Assembly: GCF_000730605.1 (NCBI RefSeq)
Contig: NZ_BBIS01000044.1
Coordinates: 28,589 to 92,588 of the forward strand
Direction: 5' to 3'
Length of the DNA: 64,000 nt
Source: Pseudomonas monteilii NBRC 103158 = DSM 14164
GTDB lineage: Bacteria; Pseudomonadota; Gammaproteobacteria; Pseudomonadales; Pseudomonadaceae
Part shown: positions 46,495 through 54,525 of the stretch, one piece after another
Numbering within the stretch: position 1 is the stretch's first letter
Layout of the letters: every line of letters begins with the position of its first letter
The notes under the pieces: model-generated
Told to the model about the DNA's origin: nothing
Databases searched by the model: none
Seen by the model: only the letters and a program-made list of their open reading frames with translations
Position numbers and translations under genes: made by a program

Positions 46495-47556
46495 GTGAGT
46501 GCTCGAATCCTTCTGTTGCTGTGCCTGCTGTTGGCCCTGGCCGGCTGCGCGGGCAAGCGCCCACCTGTCCCGCCTGCGCCTGCGGTGCTCACGCCCGCGG
46601 CCTGGCAACGCATCGACCAGGAGCTGATCGACGCTTCGGTCGGCGCAGCCGGTTCGGCCAACGACTATGCCCGGCGCTCCATGCGGGTATGGAAGGAACA
46701 GGTACAACAGCGCACCGAAAGCGACTTCATCCCTTGGTTCACCGGTTACTGGACCCAGCAGTGGCTCACCCTCAAAGTGGCCTGGTACAAGCTCGACAGC
46801 GGCGAAGGCCGTGAACCTGCGGAAAAGCGCCTGGCCCTGTACCTGCAGGAGCAATACCACGAGCGGGTGATCGAACCGGTGGCCGAGCAGATCAACCCCG
46901 AGGGCATCCGCGACCGCGCCTGCGAGCTGTACCTGCAGCTGCTCGGCCAGCAGGTACCCGCCATCATCAGCCGCTACAACGCGCCGCCCGAGCAGGTCAG
47001 CCAGCGCCTCAACCGCATCCCCGCCATCCACCTAGGGCCGCCGGATGCGCGTAATGCCAGCCTGTATCAACTGCTTCGGGCCAAGTCGCTGGACCAGCAA
47101 CCGGCCTGGCAAGCCATGCGCCAGCACTTGCATGAACAGGCCAGCAAAGGCCCCGGGCGAACCGATGTCGGTTTGAACTCGGTGGCCACCCAGGCCAGCG
47201 AAAAGCTCGGCGCTACCCTGGCGCCGCGCGGCATCGCCAGTGCCGTGGCGTCGGCAGTGGGCAAGGTGGCGGGGGCGATGATTTCGATTGCGGCGGCCGG
47301 CTACGGCATGATGACCCATGACCGCGAACACCCGCAGATGGTCGAACAGTTGCGGGTGATCCTCAACGTGGCGCTGAACCAGGAATGGCAAGAGTTGATG
47401 GAAAACCGCCAGAGCGGTGCCATGGCGGGGGTGTATTACTTGTCGGGGCAGGTTGAGGACAGCTTGCTGGCCAGTGTGCCGTGGCCCGTCGAGCAACCGG
47501 TAGAACAGCAAGTGAAGCAGCAGCAAGCACCTTTGATCATTCGCCTGCCGCCTTAG
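46495..47556 (+). CDS. Large hypothetical lipoprotein
   Basis: A 353-residue predicted lipoprotein that I do not recognise. The signal peptide MSARILLLLCLLLALAGC ends in an LAGC lipobox. A helical region follows with IPWFTGYWTQQWLTLKVAWYKL and EQYHERVIEPVAEQI, then a Gly/Ala-rich hydrophobic stretch (about residues 245-275, IASAVASAVGKVAGAMISIAAAGYG) that could insert in or lie on a membrane. The C-terminus is Pro/Gln-rich. The GTG at 46495 has GGGAGG 8 nt upstream. No operon partner is evident. Confidence 0.75.
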   Translation: MSARILLLLCLLLALAGCAGKRPPVPPAPAVLTPAAWQRIDQELIDASVGAAGSANDYARRSMRVWKEQVQQRTESDFIPWFTGYWTQQWLTLKVAWYKLDSGEGREPAEKRLALYLQEQYHERVIEPVAEQINPEGIRDRACELYLQLLGQQVPAIISRYNAPPEQVSQRLNRIPAIHLGPPDARNASLYQLLRAKSLDQQPAWQAMRQHLHEQASKGPGRTDVGLNSVATQASEKLGATLAPRGIASAVASAVGKVAGAMISIAAAGYGMMTHDREHPQMVEQLRVILNVALNQEWQELMENRQSGAMAGVYYLSGQVEDSLLASVPWPVEQPVEQQVKQQQAPLIIRLPP

Positions 47557-47576
47557 GGGCCGGCACAGGAGAAACA

Positions 47577-48005
47577 TCAGGCAGCGGCCATAGCAGAACG
47601 TGGTAATCCAAATACGCGATCAAACGCCCAGTTGTAGGCAAAGGTGTAGCAAGGCACCAGCACGATGAACGCCATGTCCACCAGCAACGCCTCCACCAGT
47701 GTCATGTCGAGCCACCAGGCAATCAGCGGAATCAGGTAAACCACCAGCGTCAGCTGAAAGCCGATAGCATGCGCCACCCGCCGCGCCACGCTGCGCCCAC
47801 GCTTGGCCTGGCGGCTCTCCCACCTTTCGAACAAGGTGTTGTAAACCAGGTTCCAGAGCATGGCGATGGTGGTGATCATCACCGCCAGCGGCCCGGTATG
47901 CGACGCCTGGGTGTCCGACAGGTAAGCCAGCCCGAGGGTGGACATGCACAACCCGATCAGCTCATAAAAAGTCACGTAGACCAGTTTGCGTTTCAAACCC
48001 TGCAC
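47577..48005 (-). CDS. PACE family multidrug efflux protein
   Basis: A 142-residue protein with four TM helices arranged as two tandem bacterial transmembrane pairs. It has the family features TFYELIGLCMSTLGLAYLSD, MLWNLVYNTLFERWE and the repeat VAHAIGFQLTLVVYLIPLIAWWLDMT...TFAYNWAFDRVFG, read in pieces. PACE transporters (AceI-like) export chlorhexidine, acriflavine or short-chain diamines. The start appears to be GTG at 48005 with GGAGG upstream. The divergent LysR gene 102 bp away is the usual regulator for this family. Confidence 0.88.
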   Translation of the reverse strand: MQGLKRKLVYVTFYELIGLCMSTLGLAYLSDTQASHTGPLAVMITTIAMLWNLVYNTLFERWESRQAKRGRSVARRVAHAIGFQLTLVVYLIPLIAWWLDMTLVEALLVDMAFIVLVPCYTFAYNWAFDRVFGLPRSAMAAA

Positions 48006-48060
48006 TCGGGGTTACCTCCAATGACAAAAGCGATGGGGCGCGATCATGCTTCATCATGCT

Positions 48061-48098
48061 TGACAGCAAAAGTCGGCAGCTGTCAGATCTACTGACAG
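48061..48098. promoter_or_regulatory. LysR operator half-sites between PACE and LysR genes
   Basis: TGACAG (48061-48066), CTGTCAG (48080-48086) and CTGACAG (48092-48098) form two overlapping inverted-repeat arrangements; CTGTCAG-N5-CTGACAG is perfect. The last half-site overlaps the ribosome site of the LysR gene. Directly repeated CATGCTT copies lie just to the left (48045-48060). Confidence 0.6.
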
Positions 48099-48107
48099 GA
48101 GGCTGCT

Positions 48108-48986
48108 ATGAACTTTTCCAGCGACAACATCCAGCTTTTTCTAGCCGTGCTCGACTGCGGTTCGTTTTCTGCCGCCGCGCGCGCCCTTAAGCGCGTGCCT
48201 TCAGCCGTGAGCATGGCTATCGGCAACCTTGAAGCGGAACTGGGCTACAGCTTGTTCGAACGGGGTTCGCGTGAGGTTCGCCCAACTGCCCAAGCCCTGG
48301 CCCTGGAACCACACGCCAGACTGATTGGCGAACAACTGGGATTGCTGCAGGTACACGCACTGGAGCTGTCCCAAGGATTGGAAAGCAGCCTGACCCTGGC
48401 CGTAGTACCAGACATCGACCACCGGCCACTGTTGGCGGCCATCGCACACCTTGGCGAACGCCACCCGCTGCTGGATATCGCCCTGCTCAGCGCCCCGCAA
48501 GAAGAAGCCCTGCACCTGCTGGACAGTGGCCGCGCCGACCTCTGCGTGGGCTTTGCAGGCCTGCAGGTCGACGCCCGCCGAGGCTTCCAGCACATCGGCA
48601 TGGAGTCGCTAGTGGCCACCCTGTCGCCGGCCCACCCGGCCTTGCGCGAGGGGCGCATCCATTACCTCGAAGACCTGACCCAGGTTCGTCAGATTCTGGT
48701 GCGCAGCCGCGACCTGCCAATGGCCGACCCGCGCCCGCTGATCGGTGCAGCGCACTGGTCAACCGACAGCTTCGACCTGGCGTTGCAAATGGTGGAAGCA
48801 GGCCTGGGCTGGGGCGACCTGCCGTTGTCGCGGGTTGCGCCGCTGCTCGCCAGCGGACGCCTGGTGCGCCTGGGTTTTCGCAATACACGCAACGAGTTGC
48901 AGTTGCCAGTACACATCTTGTGGCGCAAGCAACAACCGCTGCAGCAAGCCGCACGGCTGTTGATCCAGCAGATGATTAGCCGTTGA
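48108..48986 (+). CDS. LysR-family regulator of the PACE gene
   Basis: A 292-residue LysR-type regulator with HTH FLAVLDCGSFSAAARALKRVPSAVSMAIGNLE and an effector-binding domain starting near residue 90 (LTLAVVPDIDHRPLLAAI). AGGAGG lies just before the ATG. The divergent layout with a PACE efflux gene suggests that it activates that gene in response to its substrate, as for AceR/aceI, by analogy. Its own ribosome site overlaps a predicted operator, implying autorepression. Confidence 0.85.
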   Translation: MNFSSDNIQLFLAVLDCGSFSAAARALKRVPSAVSMAIGNLEAELGYSLFERGSREVRPTAQALALEPHARLIGEQLGLLQVHALELSQGLESSLTLAVVPDIDHRPLLAAIAHLGERHPLLDIALLSAPQEEALHLLDSGRADLCVGFAGLQVDARRGFQHIGMESLVATLSPAHPALREGRIHYLEDLTQVRQILVRSRDLPMADPRPLIGAAHWSTDSFDLALQMVEAGLGWGDLPLSRVAPLLASGRLVRLGFRNTRNELQLPVHILWRKQQPLQQAARLLIQQMISR

Positions 48987-49029
48987 TTACCGTCTGTCGA
49001 AACGGCCGTAAGAATTTTCTGTAAGTACT

Positions 49030-49056
49030 TCAATCTTTTACCCCTTTAGCCGATAT
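49030..49056 (+). promoter_or_regulatory. Sigma28 (FliA) promoter of the amino acid chemoreceptor
   Basis: TCAATCTT-N11-GCCGATAT matches the flagellar sigma28 pattern TAAAGTTT-N11-GCCGATAA, with exact spacing and seven of eight matches in the -10. It lies about 73 bp upstream of the ATG, as expected for a chemotaxis gene. Confidence 0.75.
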
Positions 49057-49128
49057 CCCGGTCGACAGGCCCCGCAGTGCGTCATGAGCGCGCTGCGCCC
49101 TCCCTTCATTGGCTCAAGGTCTCGAAAC

Positions 49129-51015
49129 ATGAACCTGAAATTTCGCCACAAGATCCTGCTCAGCGCCTGCGGCGTCGTGGTCCTGGCATTTGCCCTGTTC
49201 ACGCTCTACAACGACTACCTGCAACGCAACACCATCCGCCAGAACATCGAAGCGTCGGTGCAGCAATCCGGTGCACTGACCGCCAGCAGCGTGCAGAACT
49301 GGATGAGCGGGCGCATCTTGGTGCTGGAAAACCTGGCCCAGGACATCGGCCAGCAAGGTGCCGGCGAGACCCTGGCCGGGCTGATCGAGCAGCCGTCCTA
49401 CACGCGTAATTTCCTGTTCACGTACCTGGGCCAGGCCAACGGTGCGTTCACCCAGCGCCCGGACGCCCAGATGCCTGCCGGTTACGACCCGCGCCAGCGC
49501 CCTTGGTATGGCGCCGCCGCCAGCGCCGGGCAGACCGTGCTGACCGCCCCCTACCAAGGCGCGGTCGGCGGCCTGATGGTCACCATCGCCACCCCGGTGA
49601 AGAGCAAAAGCAACGGCGAGCTGATCGGTGTGGTCGGCGGTGACGTGACCCTCGACACCTTGGTCGAGATCATCAACTCGGTCGACTTCGGCGGCATCGG
49701 CCACGCCTTCCTGGCAGACGCCAATGGCCAGGTGATTGTCAGCCCCGACAAAGACCAGGTGATGAAGAACCTCAAGGACATCTACCCCGGCAGCAACCTG
49801 CGGATTGCCGCCGGCATGCAGGATGTCACCCTCAACGGCCAGGACCGCATCATTTCCTTCGCCCCGGTAGCCGGCCTGCCGTCGGCGCAGTGGTACATCG
49901 GCCTGTCGATTGACAAGGACAAGGCTTACGCAGCACTCAGCCAGTTCCGCACCTCGGCGATCATCGCCATGCTGATTGCCGTGGCCGCCATCGCCGGCCT
50001 GCTTGGCCTGCTGATCCCGGTGCTGATGAGCCCGCTGACCACCATGGGCCGCGCCATGCGCGACATCGCCGAGGGTGAGGGCGACCTTACCCGCCGCCTG
50101 ACCGTGCAGAACAAGGACGAGTTCGGCGAACTGGCCACCTCGTTCAACCGCTTCGTCGAGCGCATCCATGCCTCGATCAGCGAAGTGTCCTCAGCCACCC
50201 GCCTGGTGCACGACCTGTCGGAAAAAGTGGTCAGCGCTTCCAACGCGTCGATCACCGGCTCGGAAGAACAGAGCATGCGCACCAACAGCGTGGCGGCGGC
50301 CATCAACGAACTGGGCGCCGCCACCCAGGAAATCGCCCGCAACGCCGCCGATGCTTCGCAGCATGCCAGCGGCGCCAGCGAGCAGGCACACGGCGGACGT
50401 GAAGTGGTAGAAGAGGCGATCAGTGCCATGACCGCCTTGTCGCAGCGCATCAGCGAGTCGTGCGCGCAGATCGAAACACTCAACGCCAGCACCGACGAAA
50501 TCGGCAAGATTCTCGACGTGATCAAGGGTATTTCGCAGCAGACCAACCTGCTGGCACTGAACGCCGCGATCGAGGCGGCCCGTGCCGGTGAAGCCGGCCG
50601 TGGCTTTGCCGTAGTGGCCGACGAAGTGCGCAACCTGGCACACCGTACCCAGGAGTCGGCGGAAGAGATCCACCGTATGATCACCAGCCTGCAGGTAGGC
50701 TCGCGCGAAGCGGTGCACACCATGAACACCAGCCAGGTGTCCAGCGAGCAGACCGTGCAGGTGGCCAACCAGGCCGGTGAACGCCTGGCCAGCGTGACCC
50801 AGCGCATTGGCGAAATCGATGGCATGAACCAGTCCGTGGCGACCGCGACCGAAGAGCAGACCGCCGTGGTCGAGAGCCTCAACCTGGACATCACCCAGAT
50901 CAACGCCCTGAACCAGCAGGGCGTGGAAAACCTGAACGAAACCCTGCGTCATTGCGACCAGCTGGCCCAGCAGGCCGGGCGCTTGAAGCAACTGGTGGGC
51001 AGCTTCAGAATCTGA
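49129..51015 (+). CDS. mcpA: Amino acid chemoreceptor McpA (dCache MCP)
   Basis: A 628-residue methyl-accepting chemotaxis protein: TM1 (about 8-28), a large periplasmic dCache domain, TM2 (about 275-300), HAMP and a signalling domain with the SQQTNLLALNAAIEAARAGE tip. The ligand pocket has the amino-acid-binding residue set Tyr119, Arg124, Trp126, Tyr127, Tyr142 and Asp172 (GYDPRQRPWYG, APYQG, GGDVTLD) known from PctA-type receptors. KT2440 McpA at the same locus binds proteinogenic amino acids. The ATG at 49129 gives a proper TM1; an upstream ATG at 49084 is unsupported. Confidence 0.92.
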   Translation: MNLKFRHKILLSACGVVVLAFALFTLYNDYLQRNTIRQNIEASVQQSGALTASSVQNWMSGRILVLENLAQDIGQQGAGETLAGLIEQPSYTRNFLFTYLGQANGAFTQRPDAQMPAGYDPRQRPWYGAAASAGQTVLTAPYQGAVGGLMVTIATPVKSKSNGELIGVVGGDVTLDTLVEIINSVDFGGIGHAFLADANGQVIVSPDKDQVMKNLKDIYPGSNLRIAAGMQDVTLNGQDRIISFAPVAGLPSAQWYIGLSIDKDKAYAALSQFRTSAIIAMLIAVAAIAGLLGLLIPVLMSPLTTMGRAMRDIAEGEGDLTRRLTVQNKDEFGELATSFNRFVERIHASISEVSSATRLVHDLSEKVVSASNASITGSEEQSMRTNSVAAAINELGAATQEIARNAADASQHASGASEQAHGGREVVEEAISAMTALSQRISESCAQIETLNASTDEIGKILDVIKGISQQTNLLALNAAIEAARAGEAGRGFAVVADEVRNLAHRTQESAEEIHRMITSLQVGSREAVHTMNTSQVSSEQTVQVANQAGERLASVTQRIGEIDGMNQSVATATEEQTAVVESLNLDITQINALNQQGVENLNETLRHCDQLAQQAGRLKQLVGSFRI

Positions 51016-51026
51016 TGGGCCCGAAG

Positions 51027-51050
51027 AGGGGCGCTATGCGCCCCTTTTTT
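51027..51050 (+). terminator. Intrinsic terminator of mcpA
   Basis: AGGGGCGC-TAT-GCGCCCCT followed by TTTTT, 12 nt after the mcpA stop. It overlaps the last bases of the convergent YkvI-like gene. Confidence 0.9.
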
Positions 51051-52113
51051 ATGCCACGGCCGCTTTCGTGGCCCTGCCCCGCCGCACCCAGGCCAGCAAC
51101 ACCGCCGCCATCAGCACGAAACCCAGGTAGCCAAACAACGGGTACACCTCCCCCACCAGGCTGATGAACCCCACCAGGCTGCAGCCAAACGCCACCACCC
51201 CGGTTATCACCGAACCCCAGCGGAACGTTGCGGTGCCCGCCGGCAGCAGCCGCGAAAGAAACGAAAACAACGTACCCACTGCCGTGTTGACGATCATGCC
51301 GAAGATGATCAGGCACATCAACACGCCCAGCATCGGTGACACTTCGTTGGCAATCGACAGCATCGGCATGGGCAAGTCGGCCACGCTGTCCAGGCGCGAC
51401 AACAGCCCGGCACTCATCACCAGCATCAGGCCGCCCAACGCCGCACCACCCAGCAGGCCACCCCACACTGCAGTTTTCTCGCCCTTGGCCGAGCCCCCCA
51501 GAATGGCCAGAATCGGCGCACCGGCAACGATGTTGTACGACACATACAGAAACGCGCCCAACAGCCAGTGCCGGGTACCGGCCTGCTGCTGGCTGGCCAG
51601 CTGGTCGAGCGCGGCGAGGCTCTGTTCACGGGTAAACACGGCGTACAGTGCAATCGCCGAAGCCACCAGGATCAACAGCGGTGTGATGGCACCGATGGCC
51701 AGGATCACCTTGCGCACGTCCAGGCACACAATCGCCACCACCACCAACGTCACCAACACGCTGCCGGTCAGTGCCGGAATGCCGAACTGTTGCTCCAGCA
51801 ACGCGCCCCCACCGGCCAGCATGACCACCGTGACGGCAAACATGAAAAAGGTGATCAGCCAGTCGACAAACAGGCCCAGGTAGCGACCGCAGATGGCCTG
51901 TATCACGTCCTTGTGCGAGGTGGCCTGCTGGCGGTTGCCCAACCCGGCCAGGGCCATGCCAAGGAAGGTAAACAGGGCTGCACTGACCAGTGCCCCCACC
52001 AACCCCCACACACCGAAATCGACAAAGAACAACAACAGTTCCCGCCCCGAAGCGAAGCCCGCCCCCACGATCACGCCGACAAATGCGCCGGCAATCTTCA
52101 GCTGCTCTTGCAT
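51049..52113 (-). CDS. YkvI family membrane transporter
   Basis: A 354-residue inner-membrane protein with about ten TM helices, beginning MQEQLKIAGAFVGVIVGAGFASGRELLLFF. That unwound GAGFASG motif in TM1 is typical of LeuT/APC-fold amino acid transporters and of the YkvI group. The substrate is unproven; the oxidase and RidA genes just upstream in the same direction suggest an amino acid or amine. The gap to the RidA gene is 71 bp and AGAGG precedes the ATG. Confidence 0.82.
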   Translation of the reverse strand: MQEQLKIAGAFVGVIVGAGFASGRELLLFFVDFGVWGLVGALVSAALFTFLGMALAGLGNRQQATSHKDVIQAICGRYLGLFVDWLITFFMFAVTVVMLAGGGALLEQQFGIPALTGSVLVTLVVVAIVCLDVRKVILAIGAITPLLILVASAIALYAVFTREQSLAALDQLASQQQAGTRHWLLGAFLYVSYNIVAGAPILAILGGSAKGEKTAVWGGLLGGAALGGLMLVMSAGLLSRLDSVADLPMPMLSIANEVSPMLGVLMCLIIFGMIVNTAVGTLFSFLSRLLPAGTATFRWGSVITGVVAFGCSLVGFISLVGEVYPLFGYLGFVLMAAVLLAWVRRGRATKAAVA

Positions 52114-52184
52114 GTGAACCTCTGGATTTATTGTTGTTGTTTTGCTGCCACCGCATCGCTTTTGCGGGAGCGGCCTCTGCTCAG

Positions 52185-52562
52185 TTACAGATCGCCGACA
52201 AACGCCTGCACTTCAATCTCCACGTCCACTCCCAGCGCCAACGCCGAGGCCACTGTCGAGCGCACCGGCAACGCGGCACCGAAGAACTCCTTGTACACCT
52301 CGTTGAAACCGGCGAAGTGGCTCATGTCCGACAGCCATACCGTGGCCTTTACCACCTGGTCGAAACGTGCGCCGCAAGCCGCCAGGCTTTCGGCAATGCG
52401 CTCGCAGGCGGCGCGGGTCTGGGCCTGGATGTCACCACGCACCACTTCACCGCTGGCGCTCATCGGCACCTGGCCAGAGAGAAACAGAAAACCACCGGCC
52501 TTCACTGCACGGGAAAACGGGAACGGCAGGCTGCTGGGAAAACGCTGGATGTCATTGCTCAT
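52185..52562 (-). CDS. RidA family protein (enamine/imine deaminase)
   Basis: A 125-residue RidA/YjgF/UK114 protein. It retains the catalytic-type Arg in LPVRSTVASAL and the Glu in VDVEIEVQAFV, so it should hydrolyse enamine/imine intermediates to ketoacids and ammonia. Such imines are the direct products of the amino acid oxidase-type enzyme encoded 12 bp upstream, which explains the pairing. AAAGGAG precedes the ATG at 52562. Confidence 0.9.
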   Translation of the reverse strand: MSNDIQRFPSSLPFPFSRAVKAGGFLFLSGQVPMSASGEVVRGDIQAQTRAACERIAESLAACGARFDQVVKATVWLSDMSHFAGFNEVYKEFFGAALPVRSTVASALALGVDVEIEVQAFVGDL

Positions 52563-52574
52563 CGGATGCTCCTT

Positions 52575-53711
52575 TCAAGGTTGCTGGAAACGGGCCGGGG
52601 ACAGACGCTCGGGCGCCACACCCTGGCTGACAAGGCTAGAGCACAGGGGTTGGCCAAGCAGCAGGTCGGCGGCCAGGCGCGAAGCCCCCGCTGCCGACTG
52701 GATGCCATAGCCACCTTGCGCCGCCAGCCAGAAGAACGCAGGGGCGTGTGCATCGAAACCCACCACCAGGTCGCCGTCTGCAACGAACGAACGCAGCCCG
52801 GCCCAGGTGTGACTGGGGCGGCGGATCGTCAAGGTGGTCATGCTTTCGATGTTGTAAATGCCCAACGCCACATCGAGCTCTTCCGGCGCAGCATCTTGCG
52901 GCTCGACCGGGTCGGCGTTGGCAGGCGAACCGAGCAATTGCCCGGCGTCGGGTTTGAAGTAGAAGCTTTCGTCGACACCAATTACCGCTGGCCAGCGGGC
53001 GAAGTCCTGGTCGGCAGGGCCCGGAAAGGTGAATGCACTGCGCCGGCACGGTTGCAGGCCGATGCGCCCCACACCGCATTGCTCGGCCACACAGTCCGCC
53101 CAGGCACCCGCGGCATTGACCAGCTGACGTGCCTGCAGACGGCTGCCACCAGCCAATTCCACCTGCCACAGGTTGTCCAGGTACACGGCCTGGATCAGCT
53201 CGGCGTTGCAGCGCAGTTCACCCCCGGCAGCGCGATAACCGCGCAGGAAGCCTTGGTGCAAGGCATGCACATCAAGGTCCATCGCGCCCGACTCCAGCAC
53301 TGCGCCAGCCAGGGTTTCGCCGCGCAGACTGGGTACCAGTGCCAGCGCGGCATCACGGTCAAGCAGGCTGACCTCGGTGCCATTGGCCAGGTTCTGCGCG
53401 TGGGTCTGCTCAAGCAGCTCGCGCTGTTCCACGCTGGCCACATACAGGCAGCCGCGCGGCTCCAGCAGCGGGTGCTCGCAGAAGCCTTCCGGCGGGGCTT
53501 CATAAAAGGCCCGGCTGGCGCGGGTCAGCGCCTGGATCTGCGCAGTGCCGTAGGCCTCCATGAACATGGCCGCCGAACGCCCGGTGGAATGGTAGCCAGG
53601 CTGTGCTTCGCGCTCGATCAGCAGCACCCGCTGCTGGCCAGCCAGGCGATAGCCCAGCGAGGCGCCGGCAATGCCGGCGCCGATGATCAGGGTGTCGTAG
53701 ATCGGGGTCAT
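52575..53711 (-). CDS. FAD-dependent amino acid/amine oxidoreductase (DAO family)
   Basis: A 378-residue flavoenzyme with the N-terminal dinucleotide fold TLIIGAGIAGASLGYRLA, a FAD-contact GRSAAMFMEAYG segment, and a C-terminal WAGLRSFVADGDLVVGF...GGYGIQSAAGASRLAADLL typical of DAO-type (glycine oxidase/D-amino acid dehydrogenase-like) enzymes. It should oxidise a C-N bond to an imine. The start at 53711 follows AGGAG; the frame extension upstream runs into the operator region. First gene of a unit with RidA and a transporter. Confidence 0.88.
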   Translation of the reverse strand: MTPIYDTLIIGAGIAGASLGYRLAGQQRVLLIEREAQPGYHSTGRSAAMFMEAYGTAQIQALTRASRAFYEAPPEGFCEHPLLEPRGCLYVASVEQRELLEQTHAQNLANGTEVSLLDRDAALALVPSLRGETLAGAVLESGAMDLDVHALHQGFLRGYRAAGGELRCNAELIQAVYLDNLWQVELAGGSRLQARQLVNAAGAWADCVAEQCGVGRIGLQPCRRSAFTFPGPADQDFARWPAVIGVDESFYFKPDAGQLLGSPANADPVEPQDAAPEELDVALGIYNIESMTTLTIRRPSHTWAGLRSFVADGDLVVGFDAHAPAFFWLAAQGGYGIQSAAGASRLAADLLLGQPLCSSLVSQGVAPERLSPARFQQP

Positions 53712-53739
53712 GCACGCTCCTGCCAAGCAAATTATCATT

Positions 53740-53765
53740 TATGAGAATTCTAATATATGAGAATT
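53740..53765. promoter_or_regulatory. Two TATGAGAATT direct repeats (candidate operator)
   Basis: TATGAGAATT occurs at 53740-53749 and 53756-53765, 16 bp apart, in the AT-rich 115-bp gap between the oxidoreductase gene and the divergent XRE-cupin regulator gene. The sequence differs in base composition from its surroundings and is the natural binding site for that regulator. Confidence 0.55.
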
Positions 53766-53826
53766 TAGAAATGCGCAAGTGTCCAAGGTAAGATGCCCAA
53801 CCAACGCCGTATGCCGAGAACGCTGA

Positions 53827-54420
53827 ATGCCCGCTGCCCTACCCCTGCTTGACCGCGCCGTAGTCGGCCAGCGCCTGCGCCAGGTGCGCAAGGCGCGCCA
53901 GATGACCCTCAAGCAATTGTCCGAAGCCAGTGGCGTACCGCTGTCCACCTTGTCGAAGATGGAGCTGGCACAGGTGTCAGTCAGTTATGAAAAGCTCGCC
54001 GCCGCTGCGCGGGCGCTGAATGTCGATATTGCCCAGTTGTTCCGCTCCGGTGCCACGGTCAACGCCCCGGTGCCCGTGACCGTGGTGGTCGATTCATTAC
54101 CGGCGGCAGCGGGCTACTCGACCGGCACCTATGACTACCACCCGATCGCCGGCGACTTCCCCGAGCGACGCATGACGCCGGCTTATGCCCGCATCATCGC
54201 CCGTGAACGCGGCCAGTTCGACGACTTTATCCGCCACCCCGGGCAAGAGTTCGCCCTGGTGCTAAGCGGGCGCGTGCGCATCGAGTTCGAAACCGGCGAA
54301 GCGGTGAGCATCGGGCCACAGGAAACGGCGTACTTCGACAGCCAGGTGGGGCATATCTACCTGTCCGAAAGCGAAGACGGCGGCGATGCGCATGTGATGG
54401 TGGTGATGACGGATCGTTAA
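53827..54420 (+). CDS. XRE-cupin transcriptional regulator
   Basis: A 197-residue regulator with an N-terminal HTH_3 (about residues 14-70: RQVRKARQMTLKQLSEASGVPLSTLSKMELAQV in parts) and a C-terminal cupin (about 118-190: PGQEFALVLSGRVRIEFE...VSIGPQETAYFDSQVGHIY). This HTH-cupin class commonly controls amine or amino acid catabolism genes, with the small ligand bound in the cupin. The divergent oxidoreductase-RidA-transporter genes are the likely targets. Confidence 0.87.
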   Translation: MPAALPLLDRAVVGQRLRQVRKARQMTLKQLSEASGVPLSTLSKMELAQVSVSYEKLAAAARALNVDIAQLFRSGATVNAPVPVTVVVDSLPAAAGYSTGTYDYHPIAGDFPERRMTPAYARIIARERGQFDDFIRHPGQEFALVLSGRVRIEFETGEAVSIGPQETAYFDSQVGHIYLSESEDGGDAHVMVVMTDR

Positions 54421-54525
54421 TCCGCCTCGGTTATAACCTAATAACGAACAAGTCTATTTGGCTATTAAAAAATCTATATGCTGGCTGCATCCGATAACGG
54501 GCAAAGTTGGGCAGTCGAGTAGCGT

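Noticed and set aside
54421..54525. CysB box ahead of the TauE-type gene
   Set aside because: AT-rich with a GGTTATAACC palindrome, but CysB sites are too weakly defined to claim from one sequence.
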